Part shown: in pieces, positions 40,626 to 49,469 of the stretch | Layout of the letters: each line of letters starts with the position of its first letter | Position numbering within the stretch: the stretch's first letter is position 1 | NCBI GenBank assembly: GCA_964467985.1 | Contig: CAYXTP010000018.1 | Location: 1-56,353 of the forward strand | DNA from: GCA-2720975 sp964467985 | GTDB lineage: Bacteria > Planctomycetota > UBA1135 > GCA-002686595 | Length of the DNA stretch: 56,353 nt | Direction: 5' to 3' | Position numbers and translations under genes: made by a program | Notes under the pieces: model-generated | The model's database searches: none | What the model was told of the DNA's origin: nothing | Seen by the model: the letters and a program-made list of their open reading frames with translations, nothing else

Positions 40626-41190
40626 GTTCGGCATTCGGAGCCGCAGGCCCGCAGAGCCAGCCGAGGACAAGCCCGAGCTCGGCGGAGGTGTGCTCTCGCT
40701 CTTGCGCACCCTCGCGATCATGCTCATGCGCCAACCGCGCTGGATGTCTTGGATCTTGCCCGGCCTGTGGATGGGTTTGATCTGGTTTGTCAGCGGGCTG
40801 TCGGATCCGCTGGGCAGCCAGCCTTCTCGACCCTTGGCCTACTTCGGCAACTTGGCCCATCCGTTTGAGTTTGGCGTACTCGCGCTCTTGTTCTTGCCCA
40901 CGCGGCGTCGCACGGAGGGGTGGATTCGCTTTGACGTGGAAACCCTGGGCGGTGTTGTTGTCCTGATTCTGCTCTTTGCCGCCGGCGATGAGATTCATCA
41001 AGCATTTGTGCCCGGACGCCACTCTTCAGCACTGGATTGGTTGGCCGATGCAACGGGTGTCTACTGCACCCTGAAGGTCGCCGACTACGTTTCGCGCCCG
41101 GAGGCCACAAGCTCTGGAGTGATCAATCGTTGCCTGTATGGCCTGTTCTTGTGCGTCACGGCGGCGGGCTTAAGCTTCTTGGGCGGGTAG
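40609..41190 (+). CDS. VanZ-like membrane protein
   Basis: About 193 residues if started at TTG 40609, which overlaps the preceding stop. A later start near 40717 (MLMRQPRW) is possible. Four membrane segments include WILPGLWMGLIWFVSGL, HPFEFGVLALLFL and VVLILLFAAGDEIHQAF. The VanZ signature is DEIHQAFVPGRHSSALDWLA followed by DATGVYC. Family members are linked to teicoplanin resistance in some Gram-positives but mostly have unknown function in other bacteria. The start codon is not certain. Confidence 0.8.
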   Translation: MANKTEFGIRSRRPAEPAEDKPELGGGVLSLLRTLAIMLMRQPRWMSWILPGLWMGLIWFVSGLSDPLGSQPSRPLAYFGNLAHPFEFGVLALLFLPTRRRTEGWIRFDVETLGGVVVLILLFAAGDEIHQAFVPGRHSSALDWLADATGVYCTLKVADYVSRPEATSSGVINRCLYGLFLCVTAAGLSFLGG

Positions 41191-41271
41191 GGCAGAGACC
41201 GCGGCCCGCAGCGAGTAGACTGCACGACCCACCTCCCCGCCCCGACTGGAACTGTACCCCTGAGACGTCGC

Positions 41272-42708
41272 GTGAATCCTGACCCCCAGAGCTACCAGAG
41301 CCCGCTCTCTTCCCGCTACGCCGGGGCGGCCATGCGCCATAACTTCTCGGATGACAAGAAGTTCAAGACCTGGCGCCGACTCTGGATCGCCTTGGCGGAA
41401 TCCGAACAAGCTCTCGGGCTCGATATCAGCGACGAGCAGATCGCCGAGCTACGCGAGCATGCCGACGACCTGGACCTGGAGTTGGCTGCAGAGTACGAGT
41501 CCAAACTGCGCCACGACGTCATGGCTCACGTGCACGCCTGGGGTGATGTGTGTCCCAACGCGCGGCCGATCATTCACCTGGGTGCCACGTCTTGCTATGT
41601 GGGGGACAATACCGATCTGATTGTCCTGCGCGATGGACTGCAGATTGTCCGCGGTCAGGTAGTCAGCTTGATCGAGCGCCTCAAGACTTTTGCGGTGGAG
41701 TGGCGCGAGTTGCCGACTTTGGGCTTCACCCACTACCAGCCCGCCCAGGCCACCACGGTGGGCAAGCGCGCCTGTCTGTGGCTACAGGACCTCGTGCACG
41801 ATCTCGAGGATCTCGACCATGCGGAGGCCGGTGTGCGCTTCCGTGGCGTCAAGGGAACGACCGGGACCCAGGCTTCGTTCCTGGAGTTGTTTGACGGAGA
41901 CCACGACAAGGTGCGCGAACTCGACTCGCGAGTGACGCAGAGCATGGGCTTTGAACGCACATTCGGCGTCACCGGCCAGACCTATCCGCGTCAATTGGAC
42001 TTCCGTGTGTGTCAGGTGCTCTCGTCAATTGCACAGTCCGCGCACAAATTCGCCACCGACCTGCGCCTCCTGGCCAACCGGAGGGAGCTCGAAGAGCCCT
42101 TCGGCAAGCAGCAGATCGGTTCGTCCGCCATGCCGTGGAAGCGCAACCCCATGCGCTCCGAACGCATCTGCGCCCTGGCGAGATTTGTCATGGAGACCCT
42201 GGGCAACACGGCGCACACAGCAGCGAACCAGTGGCTCGAGCGTACGCTGGACGATTCCGCCAATCGTCGCCTGGCGCTGGCCGAGAGCTTCTTAGCCGTC
42301 GATGCGATCATGAACCTGTACCTGGACGTCGCTGGCGGGCTTGTCGTGAACCCCGCGATCGTGACCCGCAACCTGGATGCGGAGCTGCCATTCTTGGCCT
42401 CTGAAAACCTCATGATGGAGGCCGTCAAGGCGGGCGGTGATCGCCAAGACTTGCATGAGCGCATCCGCGTCCACTCCCACGAAGCCGCAGCGGAGATCAA
42501 AGCCGGCGGAGAGAACAGCATGAAGCGCCGCCTTTGCGAGGACCCGGCCTTCAGCGCGCTGGCCACGCGCATGGACGATCTGTTGGACGGCAAGCACTAC
42601 GTGGGCCGCGCCCCGCAGCAGGTGCTCGAATTTGTTGAGGACGAGGTGGATCCCATCCTCAAGCGCCACGCGGATCTCGTGGGGGCCAAGGCCGAGGTCA
42701 AGGTCTAG
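41272..42708 (+). CDS. purB: Adenylosuccinate lyase
   Basis: A 478-residue purine enzyme starting with GTG, of the longer, eukaryote-like branch. Signatures are NARPIIHLGATSCYVGDNTD, LGFTHYQPAQATTVGKRACL with the catalytic His region, and the flexible loop QQIGSSAMPWKRNPMRSERI that carries the catalytic Ser and the substrate-binding residues. It cleaves adenylosuccinate and SAICAR. It is monocistronic by spacing, and its stop is followed directly by the 12-bp tandem-repeat block. Confidence 0.96.
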   Translation: MNPDPQSYQSPLSSRYAGAAMRHNFSDDKKFKTWRRLWIALAESEQALGLDISDEQIAELREHADDLDLELAAEYESKLRHDVMAHVHAWGDVCPNARPIIHLGATSCYVGDNTDLIVLRDGLQIVRGQVVSLIERLKTFAVEWRELPTLGFTHYQPAQATTVGKRACLWLQDLVHDLEDLDHAEAGVRFRGVKGTTGTQASFLELFDGDHDKVRELDSRVTQSMGFERTFGVTGQTYPRQLDFRVCQVLSSIAQSAHKFATDLRLLANRRELEEPFGKQQIGSSAMPWKRNPMRSERICALARFVMETLGNTAHTAANQWLERTLDDSANRRLALAESFLAVDAIMNLYLDVAGGLVVNPAIVTRNLDAELPFLASENLMMEAVKAGGDRQDLHERIRVHSHEAAAEIKAGGENSMKRRLCEDPAFSALATRMDDLLDGKHYVGRAPQQVLEFVEDEVDPILKRHADLVGAKAEVKV

Positions 42709-42736
42709 GCCTGAACCGTGTCGGGCAGGGGCCCTG

Positions 42737-42973
42737 GCGGTTGCCCAGGCGGATGCACTGGCAGATGCCCTGGCAGATGCNNNNNNNNNNNNNNNNNNNN
42801 NNNNNNNNNNNNNNNNNNNNNNNNNNNNNNNNNNNNNNNNNNNNNNNNNNNNNNNNNNNNNNNNNNNNNNNNNNNNNNNNCTGGCAGATGCCCTGGCAGA
42901 TGCACTGGCAGATGCACTGGCAGATGCACTGGCAGATGCACTGGCAGATGCACTGCCGGATGCCCTGGCGGAC
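42737..42973. repeat. 12-bp tandem repeat array containing an assembly gap
   Basis: The unit CTGGCAGATGCA, with a CC variant at the last positions, repeats on both sides of 100 N at 42781-42880. At least three units are visible on the left and eight on the right, with diverged edge copies (GGCGGATGC, TGCCGGATG). All six frames are open because the unit is a multiple of three without stops; the plus frame spells Leu-Ala-Asp-Ala. It is intergenic, between purB and a TIGR01777 gene, has no separate start signal, and lacks spacers, so it is neither a gene nor a CRISPR array. The region 42709-43213 contains no other gene. Confidence 0.88.
42781..42880. other. Assembly gap of 100 N within the 12-bp repeat array
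   Basis: Exactly 100 N with the same repeat unit on both sides, so the copy number is not resolved. Confidence 0.95.
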
Positions 42974-43110
42974 CCATGCGTGGGGCCAGCAACAAGCTGC
43001 TGACCGGGCGCCTGACGCGCGTGGAATGGACCATGCCAGGGCTATTCCGGAGCGCGTCCCGCACAGGCGGCGTGGATTCGGGGGTGGGGACCCAGGTGGG
43101 CGTTGCTTGT

Positions 43111-43143
43111 GCCAACCACCGCCCCCTCCCACCCGGGCCGACG
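43111..43143 (+). repeat. 33-bp interspersed repeat, copy B
   Basis: Identical over 33 bases to 31832-31864 and, like it, on the plus strand in front of a gene, here 70 bases before the TIGR01777 start. The flanks diverge immediately 3' of the match. Confidence 0.85.
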
Positions 43144-43213
43144 TCCCGCCACGCTGCTGGTTGCACGATCTTCGTGCCTCAATTTCCGCCTCCTCGCGTA
43201 AGCTGCGCCTCGC

Positions 43214-44101
43214 ATGAAGTACCTGATCAGCGGAGCCACCGGTTTCGTCGGAACTCACCTGCTGAACCACTTGCGCCGCTTGGGCCAGGGTGTGGAGCTC
43301 ATCAGTCGCCGCCCACACGTGGGGTGCGATTGGACGCGCGACAGCTTGTTGCCGGCCATCAAGGAAGCGGACGTGCTTGTGCACCTGGCGGGAGCGGGCG
43401 TCATGGATGTCGCCTGGAAACCGGAGCGCAAGCTCGAACTACGTCGAAGCCGTGAAGAGACCACCGGACTACTCGCCGAGTTATGCGCCACGGCGCAGGC
43501 CGAAGGGTGCGCCCCGAGGTTCGTGTCCGCGTCAGCCGTGGGTTACTACGGGCCTCGGGACAACGCCGTCGAATTGGACGAGACTGCCGACCCAGGGCAT
43601 GATTTTCTGGCCCAGGTCTGCATGGGCTGGGAACAAGCCCTGCAGCCAGCAAGGGATGCAGGAGTCGAGGTCTGTGTGGCCCGCATCGGAGTCGTGCTCG
43701 GATCCGATGGGGGAGCGCTGAAACGCATGCTTCTGCCGTTCAAATTGGGGTTGGGCGGCCCCTTGGGAACGGGACGCCAAGCGTTCCCATGGATTCACGT
43801 GCAAGATCTCGTGCGCTTGGTCGCGTTCCTCGGGGATGCGCAAACAACGCCGGGGGTCTTCAACGCCGTAGCCCCGGGCTGCGTCACTCAGCGAGAGTTC
43901 GCGCGCGCCTTGGGACGTGCTCTCTTCCGGCCTGCGATAGCGCCGGCTCCAGCATGGATCCTGAAGCTCGCCTTGGGGAAACGGGCGAGCATGTTGCTCT
44001 CAGGTCAACGTGTGCTGCCCACCGCAGCGCTCGCGGCTGGCTTCGAGTTTGAACATGGCGACTTGGGCGAGGCGCTTGTGGACCTCGTCGCCAAGGGTTA
44101 G
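43214..44101 (+). CDS. TIGR01777-family NAD(P)-dependent epimerase/dehydratase
   Basis: A 295-residue extended SDR protein. The nucleotide-binding motif is KYLISGATGFVGTHLLNHL (residues 2-20). ADVLVHLAGAGVMDVAWKPE, RFVSASAVGYYGPRD, VARIGVVLGSDGGALKRMLL and AFPWIHVQDLVRLVAFL are diagnostic for the TIGR01777 (SulA/YfcH-like) group. The C-terminal DUF1731-like part (LPTAALAAGFEFEHGDLGEA) is present. The substrate is unknown. It is convergent with the M28-like gene, 11 bases apart. Confidence 0.92.
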   Translation: MKYLISGATGFVGTHLLNHLRRLGQGVELISRRPHVGCDWTRDSLLPAIKEADVLVHLAGAGVMDVAWKPERKLELRRSREETTGLLAELCATAQAEGCAPRFVSASAVGYYGPRDNAVELDETADPGHDFLAQVCMGWEQALQPARDAGVEVCVARIGVVLGSDGGALKRMLLPFKLGLGGPLGTGRQAFPWIHVQDLVRLVAFLGDAQTTPGVFNAVAPGCVTQREFARALGRALFRPAIAPAPAWILKLALGKRASMLLSGQRVLPTAALAAGFEFEHGDLGEALVDLVAKG

Positions 44102-44112
44102 CGACTCAACCC

Positions 44113-46749
44113 TCACTTGTCTTTGTCATGCCGCGCGTCGTAGCGGTTTTTCCATTCGGCAAAGGCCTCGGAGGCGACGAATTCACCCATGCTCCTGTCG
44201 GCCAGCATCTCGGCTGGGGTGAACTCAGCCTCGAAGTAGGCACCGAAGGCATCCAGGTGCTCAGCTACCGCAGGCCAGTCCTTCAGTGCCTTGAGTGCCT
44301 CGAGCAAGCCCCACCAGCTCTCCTGGAAATCGGGCTCAAGGCCCAGCGCCTGAGTGAAGCGAGTCCGGGCCAACTCCGGTTGCCCGGCGAACGTCGCATG
44401 CACGCCGCGCAGAAAGGTGGGGTAGGTGGCGTCGCCGGTGATCGCCTGCATGGCGTCCAAGGACTCGAGCAACTCGGCGGGTTCGGGATCCCAGCCATGG
44501 GTGTCGCAGACGGCCCAGACCACCGCACTTTGGGCCTCTGGAAAGCTGGCTTCGAAGAGTCCGCGGGCCACAGCCCAGTCTGCTCGCCGCGGTCCCCAGG
44601 TGTACAGCATGCCCATGCGCAGGTAGTCGCGGTTGCTGGCGAGCTCCTCCGGTAAGCCTTGGATCAGGTCCATTCCCAGGCCCAGGTTCGGATCGTCGTA
44701 GTGGGCGCGCAGACCTTCAAGGGGAGCCAGGCTGCGCGGCGCCCGACCCGCTCTCAAGTCCGCCAACGAATCGGGGTGGCCTGCCAAGATCGCGTGGTGT
44801 CTGGCCAAGGTCGCACTGGCCCATTCGCCCAATGAGAACGCGTGCAGGTCCACGACGCGAATCGTCCCGCGGGAGTCTCGATCCAATAGCAGGCGGTGGT
44901 AATCAAAGTCGGTCTCGCGAGCGAGACGCATGACCAACTCACAGCGCTGGGGTTGTGCGAGGGTTGCAGGCTTGGAATCCACCCGCAGGACGCTCAGCTG
45001 CCCTTGGTCGGTGCAGATGGCGACAACCCTGTGCCACAGATGCTCAACCTCGGCTGCCCGTTCGAGCCACGCACGTTGCGGACGAGAAGGCTGGTCCTTC
45101 GACCCTCGCAGAGCCCGCTGAACCAGCGCGGGTCGGTCCAGGGCATCGAGGAAAAAACTCTCATCCCCTTGGTTGGCCGCAGCGATCAGGTCTTGGCCAA
45201 ACCGCAGGGCTTGGGTTGTCTCGGGCGGACCCAAGCCGTCCCCGTCTACCACCGACGGCCCCTGATTGGAGCCGAGCACTTCACCATCCAAGCTCGACAC
45301 GAGGCGCAGTGCGACGCGTGCAACTCGCTGGACCGACGTCGCGTCAACCTTGTCTAGGGTGTCGCGCGCGGAGCGGGTGTCTTCATCGGCACCTGTGCTC
45401 AAGGTGAGCACGGGCAGACCGGCCGCTGCAAAGACGCGCGCGTCTAGCCGCGTCCATTGGTCATCTAGGGAATCCAACACGAGCCCTTCCTCTGTCGCGG
45501 GTGCGGCGATTGCTGCCGCCACGGCATTAAAATTGGGGTGGGTGGGGCTGGGCGTGGCGTACAGGGAATCGTTCGCGAGTCGCCCAACTCGATCCAGGTT
45601 GAGCAGAGCGACCGGCTGGCTGCCCGGCGGCAGGCTCGGATCGGACAACCAGGCCTTGGCACCCCAGGAGCCCTTCTCCATGCCGACGAGGAAGAGTAGC
45701 GCCAGACTGCGGCGTCCCGCGCCGCGTTGCACAAGGCCCTCGGCCATGGCCAGGAGCGCGGCAACTCCCGAAGCGTTGTCGTTTGCTCCGGGGTACAGCT
45801 CCTCACGCACAAGGCCCAGGTGATCCACGTGGGCCGTGATCAAGATCACCTCCTGTGACAAATCGGGGTCCGTACCGGCCATGAACGCGACGACGTTGGA
45901 AGCCTGGGTCTTGGGATCCACGAGCCGCCGTTGGTCGCGGAAACTCAAGCCCAACTTCACGCCGGCCGGAGGTAAGAGGCCTTCGTCCTTGCCCGTCCAC
46001 TGTGCGTGGCTCGTGGCGAGCAACTCCGCCATCGACTTCTCAGGGACCATCACCACGGCCGGGTCGTTCTGTCGCCCACCGCGCGCCGGAGTCTGCGTCA
46101 CGATTCCCCGCAGCATGGCCTTGGCCACCGAGTCGAAGCGTTGGTCGTATTCGCGCCAGCGACAGTTGGGTCCCGGGGTCACGATGACACCGACGGCTCC
46201 TGCAGCCTGCGCACGCAGGACAGCGCCGCGTACGGACTCTGCTCCCTCTTGCAAGATTGCCCACGCTCCCCGCAGCTCTGCCCCGTTCACATCCTCGTCG
46301 TTGCCCGCACCGACAGACACCAGCGGTCCGTTCAGATCCCAGCCTCTCAACTGACCGAGTCGCTCGGGCAGTAGCTGCTCCCCAAAACGGAATTCCAGGT
46401 CGGTCTTGCCACCGGCTACCGACGCCTTGCTCAGGTTGACATCGACCGCCAAGGTGTACAGCGGGAAGGGCGCATGCCAGGAGCTCGTGCCGCCAGGTGA
46501 CCAGCCCAACTTCTCCAAGCGCTGAACTACGTGAGCCAAGGCCTCATCCAGTCCCGTGCTGGGAGTCGGCCGTCCGCCCCGTTCGGGGCTAGCCAGGTAA
46601 TCCAGGTCAGCCTGAATCGAGGCCGTCTGCAGCGCATTCAGGGCGCGCGTCAGCTCGGGCGAGTCTTGGACCGGCGTCGCATGGGTGCCTTCTGCCAGGG
46701 GACTGAGGAGGCCAAGAATCGCTATCGGGAGGGCGCGCAGGGGGCTCAT
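44113..46749 (-). CDS. Large secreted M28-like protein with altered active site
   Basis: An 878-residue exported protein from ATG 46749; its signal is ALPIAILGLLSPLAEGTHA. A PA-like insert (about 110-290) precedes an M28 aminopeptidase fold. The first ligands are present in LITAHVDHLG and YPGANDNASG, and the third in LLNLDRVGR. In FLVGMEKGSWGAKAW the catalytic glutamate of the usual EE pair is Met. In TGADEDTRSARDTLDKVD the usual final histidine is Arg. With two key residues changed it is probably not an active zinc peptidase. The C-terminal 350 residues are helical and partly TPR-like (FAGQPELARTRFTQALGL). It might bind peptides or act as scaffold. Confidence 0.82.
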   Translation of the reverse strand: MSPLRALPIAILGLLSPLAEGTHATPVQDSPELTRALNALQTASIQADLDYLASPERGGRPTPSTGLDEALAHVVQRLEKLGWSPGGTSSWHAPFPLYTLAVDVNLSKASVAGGKTDLEFRFGEQLLPERLGQLRGWDLNGPLVSVGAGNDEDVNGAELRGAWAILQEGAESVRGAVLRAQAAGAVGVIVTPGPNCRWREYDQRFDSVAKAMLRGIVTQTPARGGRQNDPAVVMVPEKSMAELLATSHAQWTGKDEGLLPPAGVKLGLSFRDQRRLVDPKTQASNVVAFMAGTDPDLSQEVILITAHVDHLGLVREELYPGANDNASGVAALLAMAEGLVQRGAGRRSLALLFLVGMEKGSWGAKAWLSDPSLPPGSQPVALLNLDRVGRLANDSLYATPSPTHPNFNAVAAAIAAPATEEGLVLDSLDDQWTRLDARVFAAAGLPVLTLSTGADEDTRSARDTLDKVDATSVQRVARVALRLVSSLDGEVLGSNQGPSVVDGDGLGPPETTQALRFGQDLIAAANQGDESFFLDALDRPALVQRALRGSKDQPSRPQRAWLERAAEVEHLWHRVVAICTDQGQLSVLRVDSKPATLAQPQRCELVMRLARETDFDYHRLLLDRDSRGTIRVVDLHAFSLGEWASATLARHHAILAGHPDSLADLRAGRAPRSLAPLEGLRAHYDDPNLGLGMDLIQGLPEELASNRDYLRMGMLYTWGPRRADWAVARGLFEASFPEAQSAVVWAVCDTHGWDPEPAELLESLDAMQAITGDATYPTFLRGVHATFAGQPELARTRFTQALGLEPDFQESWWGLLEALKALKDWPAVAEHLDAFGAYFEAEFTPAEMLADRSMGEFVASEAFAEWKNRYDARHDKDK

Positions 46750-47095
46750 GGTCGGGTCAGGGTAGCAGGCTGGGCGGTTGTGATGCGGCTCGCATTGACA
46801 GGCGATCCAGCTGGAATCAACCTGCCTGACCCCCGCATCGGCGGCAACCGATGCACCCCTCCCGGCTTGGGCGAGAGTGGGCCGTTGGCAGACGGATCCC
46901 ACCCTCCTCCTCCGAAGCCCAGGCGGCACCTCACAAACGAACCTCGCACTGGCATGGTGGCCCGGAATGGGAATTCCGCTCTTGGGTCATCGGGCCGGGA
47001 TAGAGTTCCGTGAGCCGTGCTGCCGCGAGGCAACGGAACGCGCTGGGAGCGTGTGCCCGGCTGCAGCTTCGGCACCCAACCAATCTAATTTTGTT
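46750..47095. other. Divergent intergenic region without a recognised gene
   Basis: These 346 bases separate the M28-like gene (minus) from the TIM-barrel gene (plus). I see no gene or RNA. An AT-rich patch CAATCTAATTTTGTTTTG at 47081-47098 lies directly in front of the proposed TTG start and could contain promoter elements of a short-leader transcript. Confidence 0.45.
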
Positions 47096-48177
47096 TTGAC
47101 CAAGCCCGGAATACCCAACGAACTGGCCCTCTCGACGTCGTGCTATGGGCCCCGGCTGTGCAAGATCGAGGATCAAGCCTTCAGCGCCGTGGCGATGGGC
47201 TTCCGCTGTCTCGAGTTGGGCCTCTCCGATCAACCAGTCAACCTCCTAGGCTGGGAAGACAGCGCACGCGAAACGGGCATCAGCGTTGCGTCAGTTGTCG
47301 TTGGCTCCCTCAAGCCCCGTTCCGAGAACATGTCGGGCAGCATGTTGGGTAGCACCAGCAGCGCCGCACGTGAGCAGGCGCTGAACTCAAGCCGCCGTCA
47401 CATTCGCTTGGCTCAGCAGGTGAACGCGCCTAGGGTCATCGTGCGCGGTTGCGCCGTCGAGGATCCCAAGATCGGCGCTGAAGCCCTCCAATTTGAAGAG
47501 CAACTGGCCCAGGCCGGTGATGATGATCGCGAGCGCATTCAGGAACAGATCCGCGAGTTTGTGCGCCGCGTACAGCTGAAGGGACAGAAACAACTCGAGC
47601 ACTTCTGCCGCTCCATCTTCACCTTGCGACGGGAGTTCCCGGACACTCAGCTGGCCATCGAACCCGGACAGCAGCTGAACGATCTGCTGAACTTCGAGGC
47701 CGTGCAGTGGACCTTGGAAGATCTCGCTGGGCAGGGCGTGGGCTACTGGCACGACACGGGTCGCATCCACCAGCGCAGCGTCATGGGTCTACCCAACCAA
47801 GGCGATTGGCTCGACGCCTTCTCGGGGCACATGGTGGGCTGTCACCTGCGGGACGCTACAGACGACGAATCCGAGCTGCCCCCGGGCCAGGGCCAGGTGG
47901 ATTTCCAGCTCGTCTCGGAGTACACACCGCGCGAATCGGCCCGNNNNNNNNNNNNNNNNNNNNNNNNNNNNNNNNNNNNNNNNNNNNNNNNNNNNNNNNN
48001 NNNNNNNNNNNNNNNNNNNNNNNNNNNNNNNNNNNNNNNNNNNAGGGCCAGGTGGATTTCCAGCTCGTCTCGGAGTACACACCGCGCGAATCGGCCCGGG
48101 TTGTCGAGGTCCACCCTCGACACGGACGCGCTGAAGTGCTGGCTGCGGTGCAGTTCCTGTTGGATCGCGGATTTTGA
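47096..48177 (+). CDS. Xylose-isomerase-like TIM-barrel protein (interrupted by a false gap)
   Basis: A sugar phosphate isomerase/epimerase or AP-endonuclease-2-like protein. The start is uncertain: TTG at 47096 precedes KPGIPNELALSTSCYGPRLC, the usual beginning of this fold, and no Shine-Dalgarno is visible. Motifs include MGFRCLELGLSDQPV, VIVRGCAVEDPK, LAIEPGQQLNDLLNFEAVQW, GVGYWHDTGRIHQ and SGHMVGCHLRD, with Glu, His and Asp metal-ligand candidates. The 100-N run lies within codons near the C-terminus, and the 55 bases before and after it are identical. Joining the copies restores a single frame ending DFQLVSEYTPRESARVVEVH, with the final AVQFLLDRGF and stop at 48177. The joined protein has about 308 residues. 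Confidence 0.82.
47944..48043. other. Assembly gap of 100 N flanked by an identical 55-bp overlap
   Basis: The sequence 47889-47943 is repeated exactly at 48044-48098. This is what two contigs with a 55-base overlap look like when joined by a scaffolder, so the true sequence is probably continuous with no missing bases. Confidence 0.9.
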
Positions 48178-48329
48178 GTTTGAGGCTCATGGTGGCCGTC
48201 AACGGCCCTATCTGCTGAGATCGCCAGGAACGCGGATTCGGATTTGTGGGCTCATTTGCATGGATTCGGAGGGGAATCCAACACCCATCCCCCCGCCTGT
48301 CCGATAGTGGGGCACACGCATTGAGCGCC

Positions 48330-49469
48330 ATGCATCAACCCGCCCGACCTTTCACCCCAGATTCCGGTCGCCCAGGCCCCGTTCCTGCGGCGGATCTCCT
48401 GCCCGTCCTGCACCTGCGCAGCGTGCTCGAGGCCGCAGTGGAGCAGGGCCGTGAGAGCGGTTCGGATCGGATTCTGATCCTCACCCACCGGGGTCCGGAT
48501 CCCGATGCCCTGGGCGCCTGCGAGGGCCTGCGACACTTGATTGAGCAGGGGTTCGGCCTGCAGGCGACCGTGGCCACTTTGGGGCGCATCCACCGCGCCG
48601 AGAACCTGGCCCTCGTGCGAGCATTGGAATTGGAACTCGAAGACTACGAGCACGTCGACACCCAGGGTTTCGCCGGCCTGGCACTTGTGGATACCCAACC
48701 CGAGTTCGGTCACACCGTTCTGCCTGACAATCTCCCGATCCTGGCAGTCTTTGACCACCATGTACCACCGGTGGTCGAGGGGGATGAACCGCTCAGTGTC
48801 GCGCACAGAGACGTGCGACTCAACCTGGGGGCTACGGCCTCCATGATTTACGAATATCTGCGGGACGCAAACGTGGGCCTGGACAAGCGCACAGCTTCCG
48901 CTCTGTTTTGTGGTGTGCGCTACGACACGGCCGACCTCTCACGCAACGCATCCGACTTGGACGAGGAGGCCTACTACGAGACCTTCCGTTACGCCGACCG
49001 CAGCGCGATTGCGGAGATCCACCACCCGCCCCTGCCACGCAGCTACTACCTAGAACTCTCAAGCGCCCTATCCCTCGCGCGGCAGCATGGACCCCTGGTC
49101 TTGGCGCTGCTGGGGAACGTCGAGAACCCCGAGACCGTGGCCGAGATGGCGGACTTCTTCCTGCGCATGAAGGGCGTCAGTTGGGTCGTTGTGGGGGGCG
49201 CGCACGAAGGCGAATACGTCCTGTCCCTGCGTACCGACTACGCCTTCGGCAAGGCCTACCCCCTGATGGAGCGGGTCCTCGCGGGAGAGGGCTCATTCGG
49301 GGGCCACGGCCACATCGCCGGTGGCCGCGTCGCCCTGCAGGACTCTGGCGAGAGCACCATCAAGGAAGTGGAACGCACTCTGCGCGCCCATGCCCTGGCC
49401 GTGATCGCGCCACCCTCCGACGGGGACGAAGATGCAATCCCGACCGAGGGCCGCATGCTGTCCGAATGA
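48330..49469 (+). CDS. DHH-family phosphoesterase (NrnA/RecJ-like)
   Basis: A 379-residue DHH/DHHA1 phosphoesterase from ATG 48330. The metal-binding motifs are ILILTHRGPDPDALGACEGL, ALVDTQPEFG and LAVFDHHVPP, and the C-terminal DHHA1 domain has GSFGGHGHIAGGRVAL. It would degrade nanoRNA, cyclic dinucleotide breakdown products or pAp, as in NrnA. The exact substrate cannot be told. Its stop overlaps the next start as ATGA, coupling it to a ThiD-like kinase. Confidence 0.9.
   Translation: MHQPARPFTPDSGRPGPVPAADLLPVLHLRSVLEAAVEQGRESGSDRILILTHRGPDPDALGACEGLRHLIEQGFGLQATVATLGRIHRAENLALVRALELELEDYEHVDTQGFAGLALVDTQPEFGHTVLPDNLPILAVFDHHVPPVVEGDEPLSVAHRDVRLNLGATASMIYEYLRDANVGLDKRTASALFCGVRYDTADLSRNASDLDEEAYYETFRYADRSAIAEIHHPPLPRSYYLELSSALSLARQHGPLVLALLGNVENPETVAEMADFFLRMKGVSWVVVGGAHEGEYVLSLRTDYAFGKAYPLMERVLAGEGSFGGHGHIAGGRVALQDSGESTIKEVERTLRAHALAVIAPPSDGDEDAIPTEGRMLSE

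Noticed and set aside
42737..42973. Possible CRISPR array or a Leu-Ala-Asp-Ala repeat protein
   Set aside because: The 12-bp units have no spacers. The open frames arise only because the unit contains no stop, and there is no start codon with a ribosome binding site.
46895..46930. Third copy of the 33-bp repeat
   Set aside because: The C/T-rich sequence CCCACCCTCCTCCTCCG resembles the repeat in composition only and does not align over any useful length.
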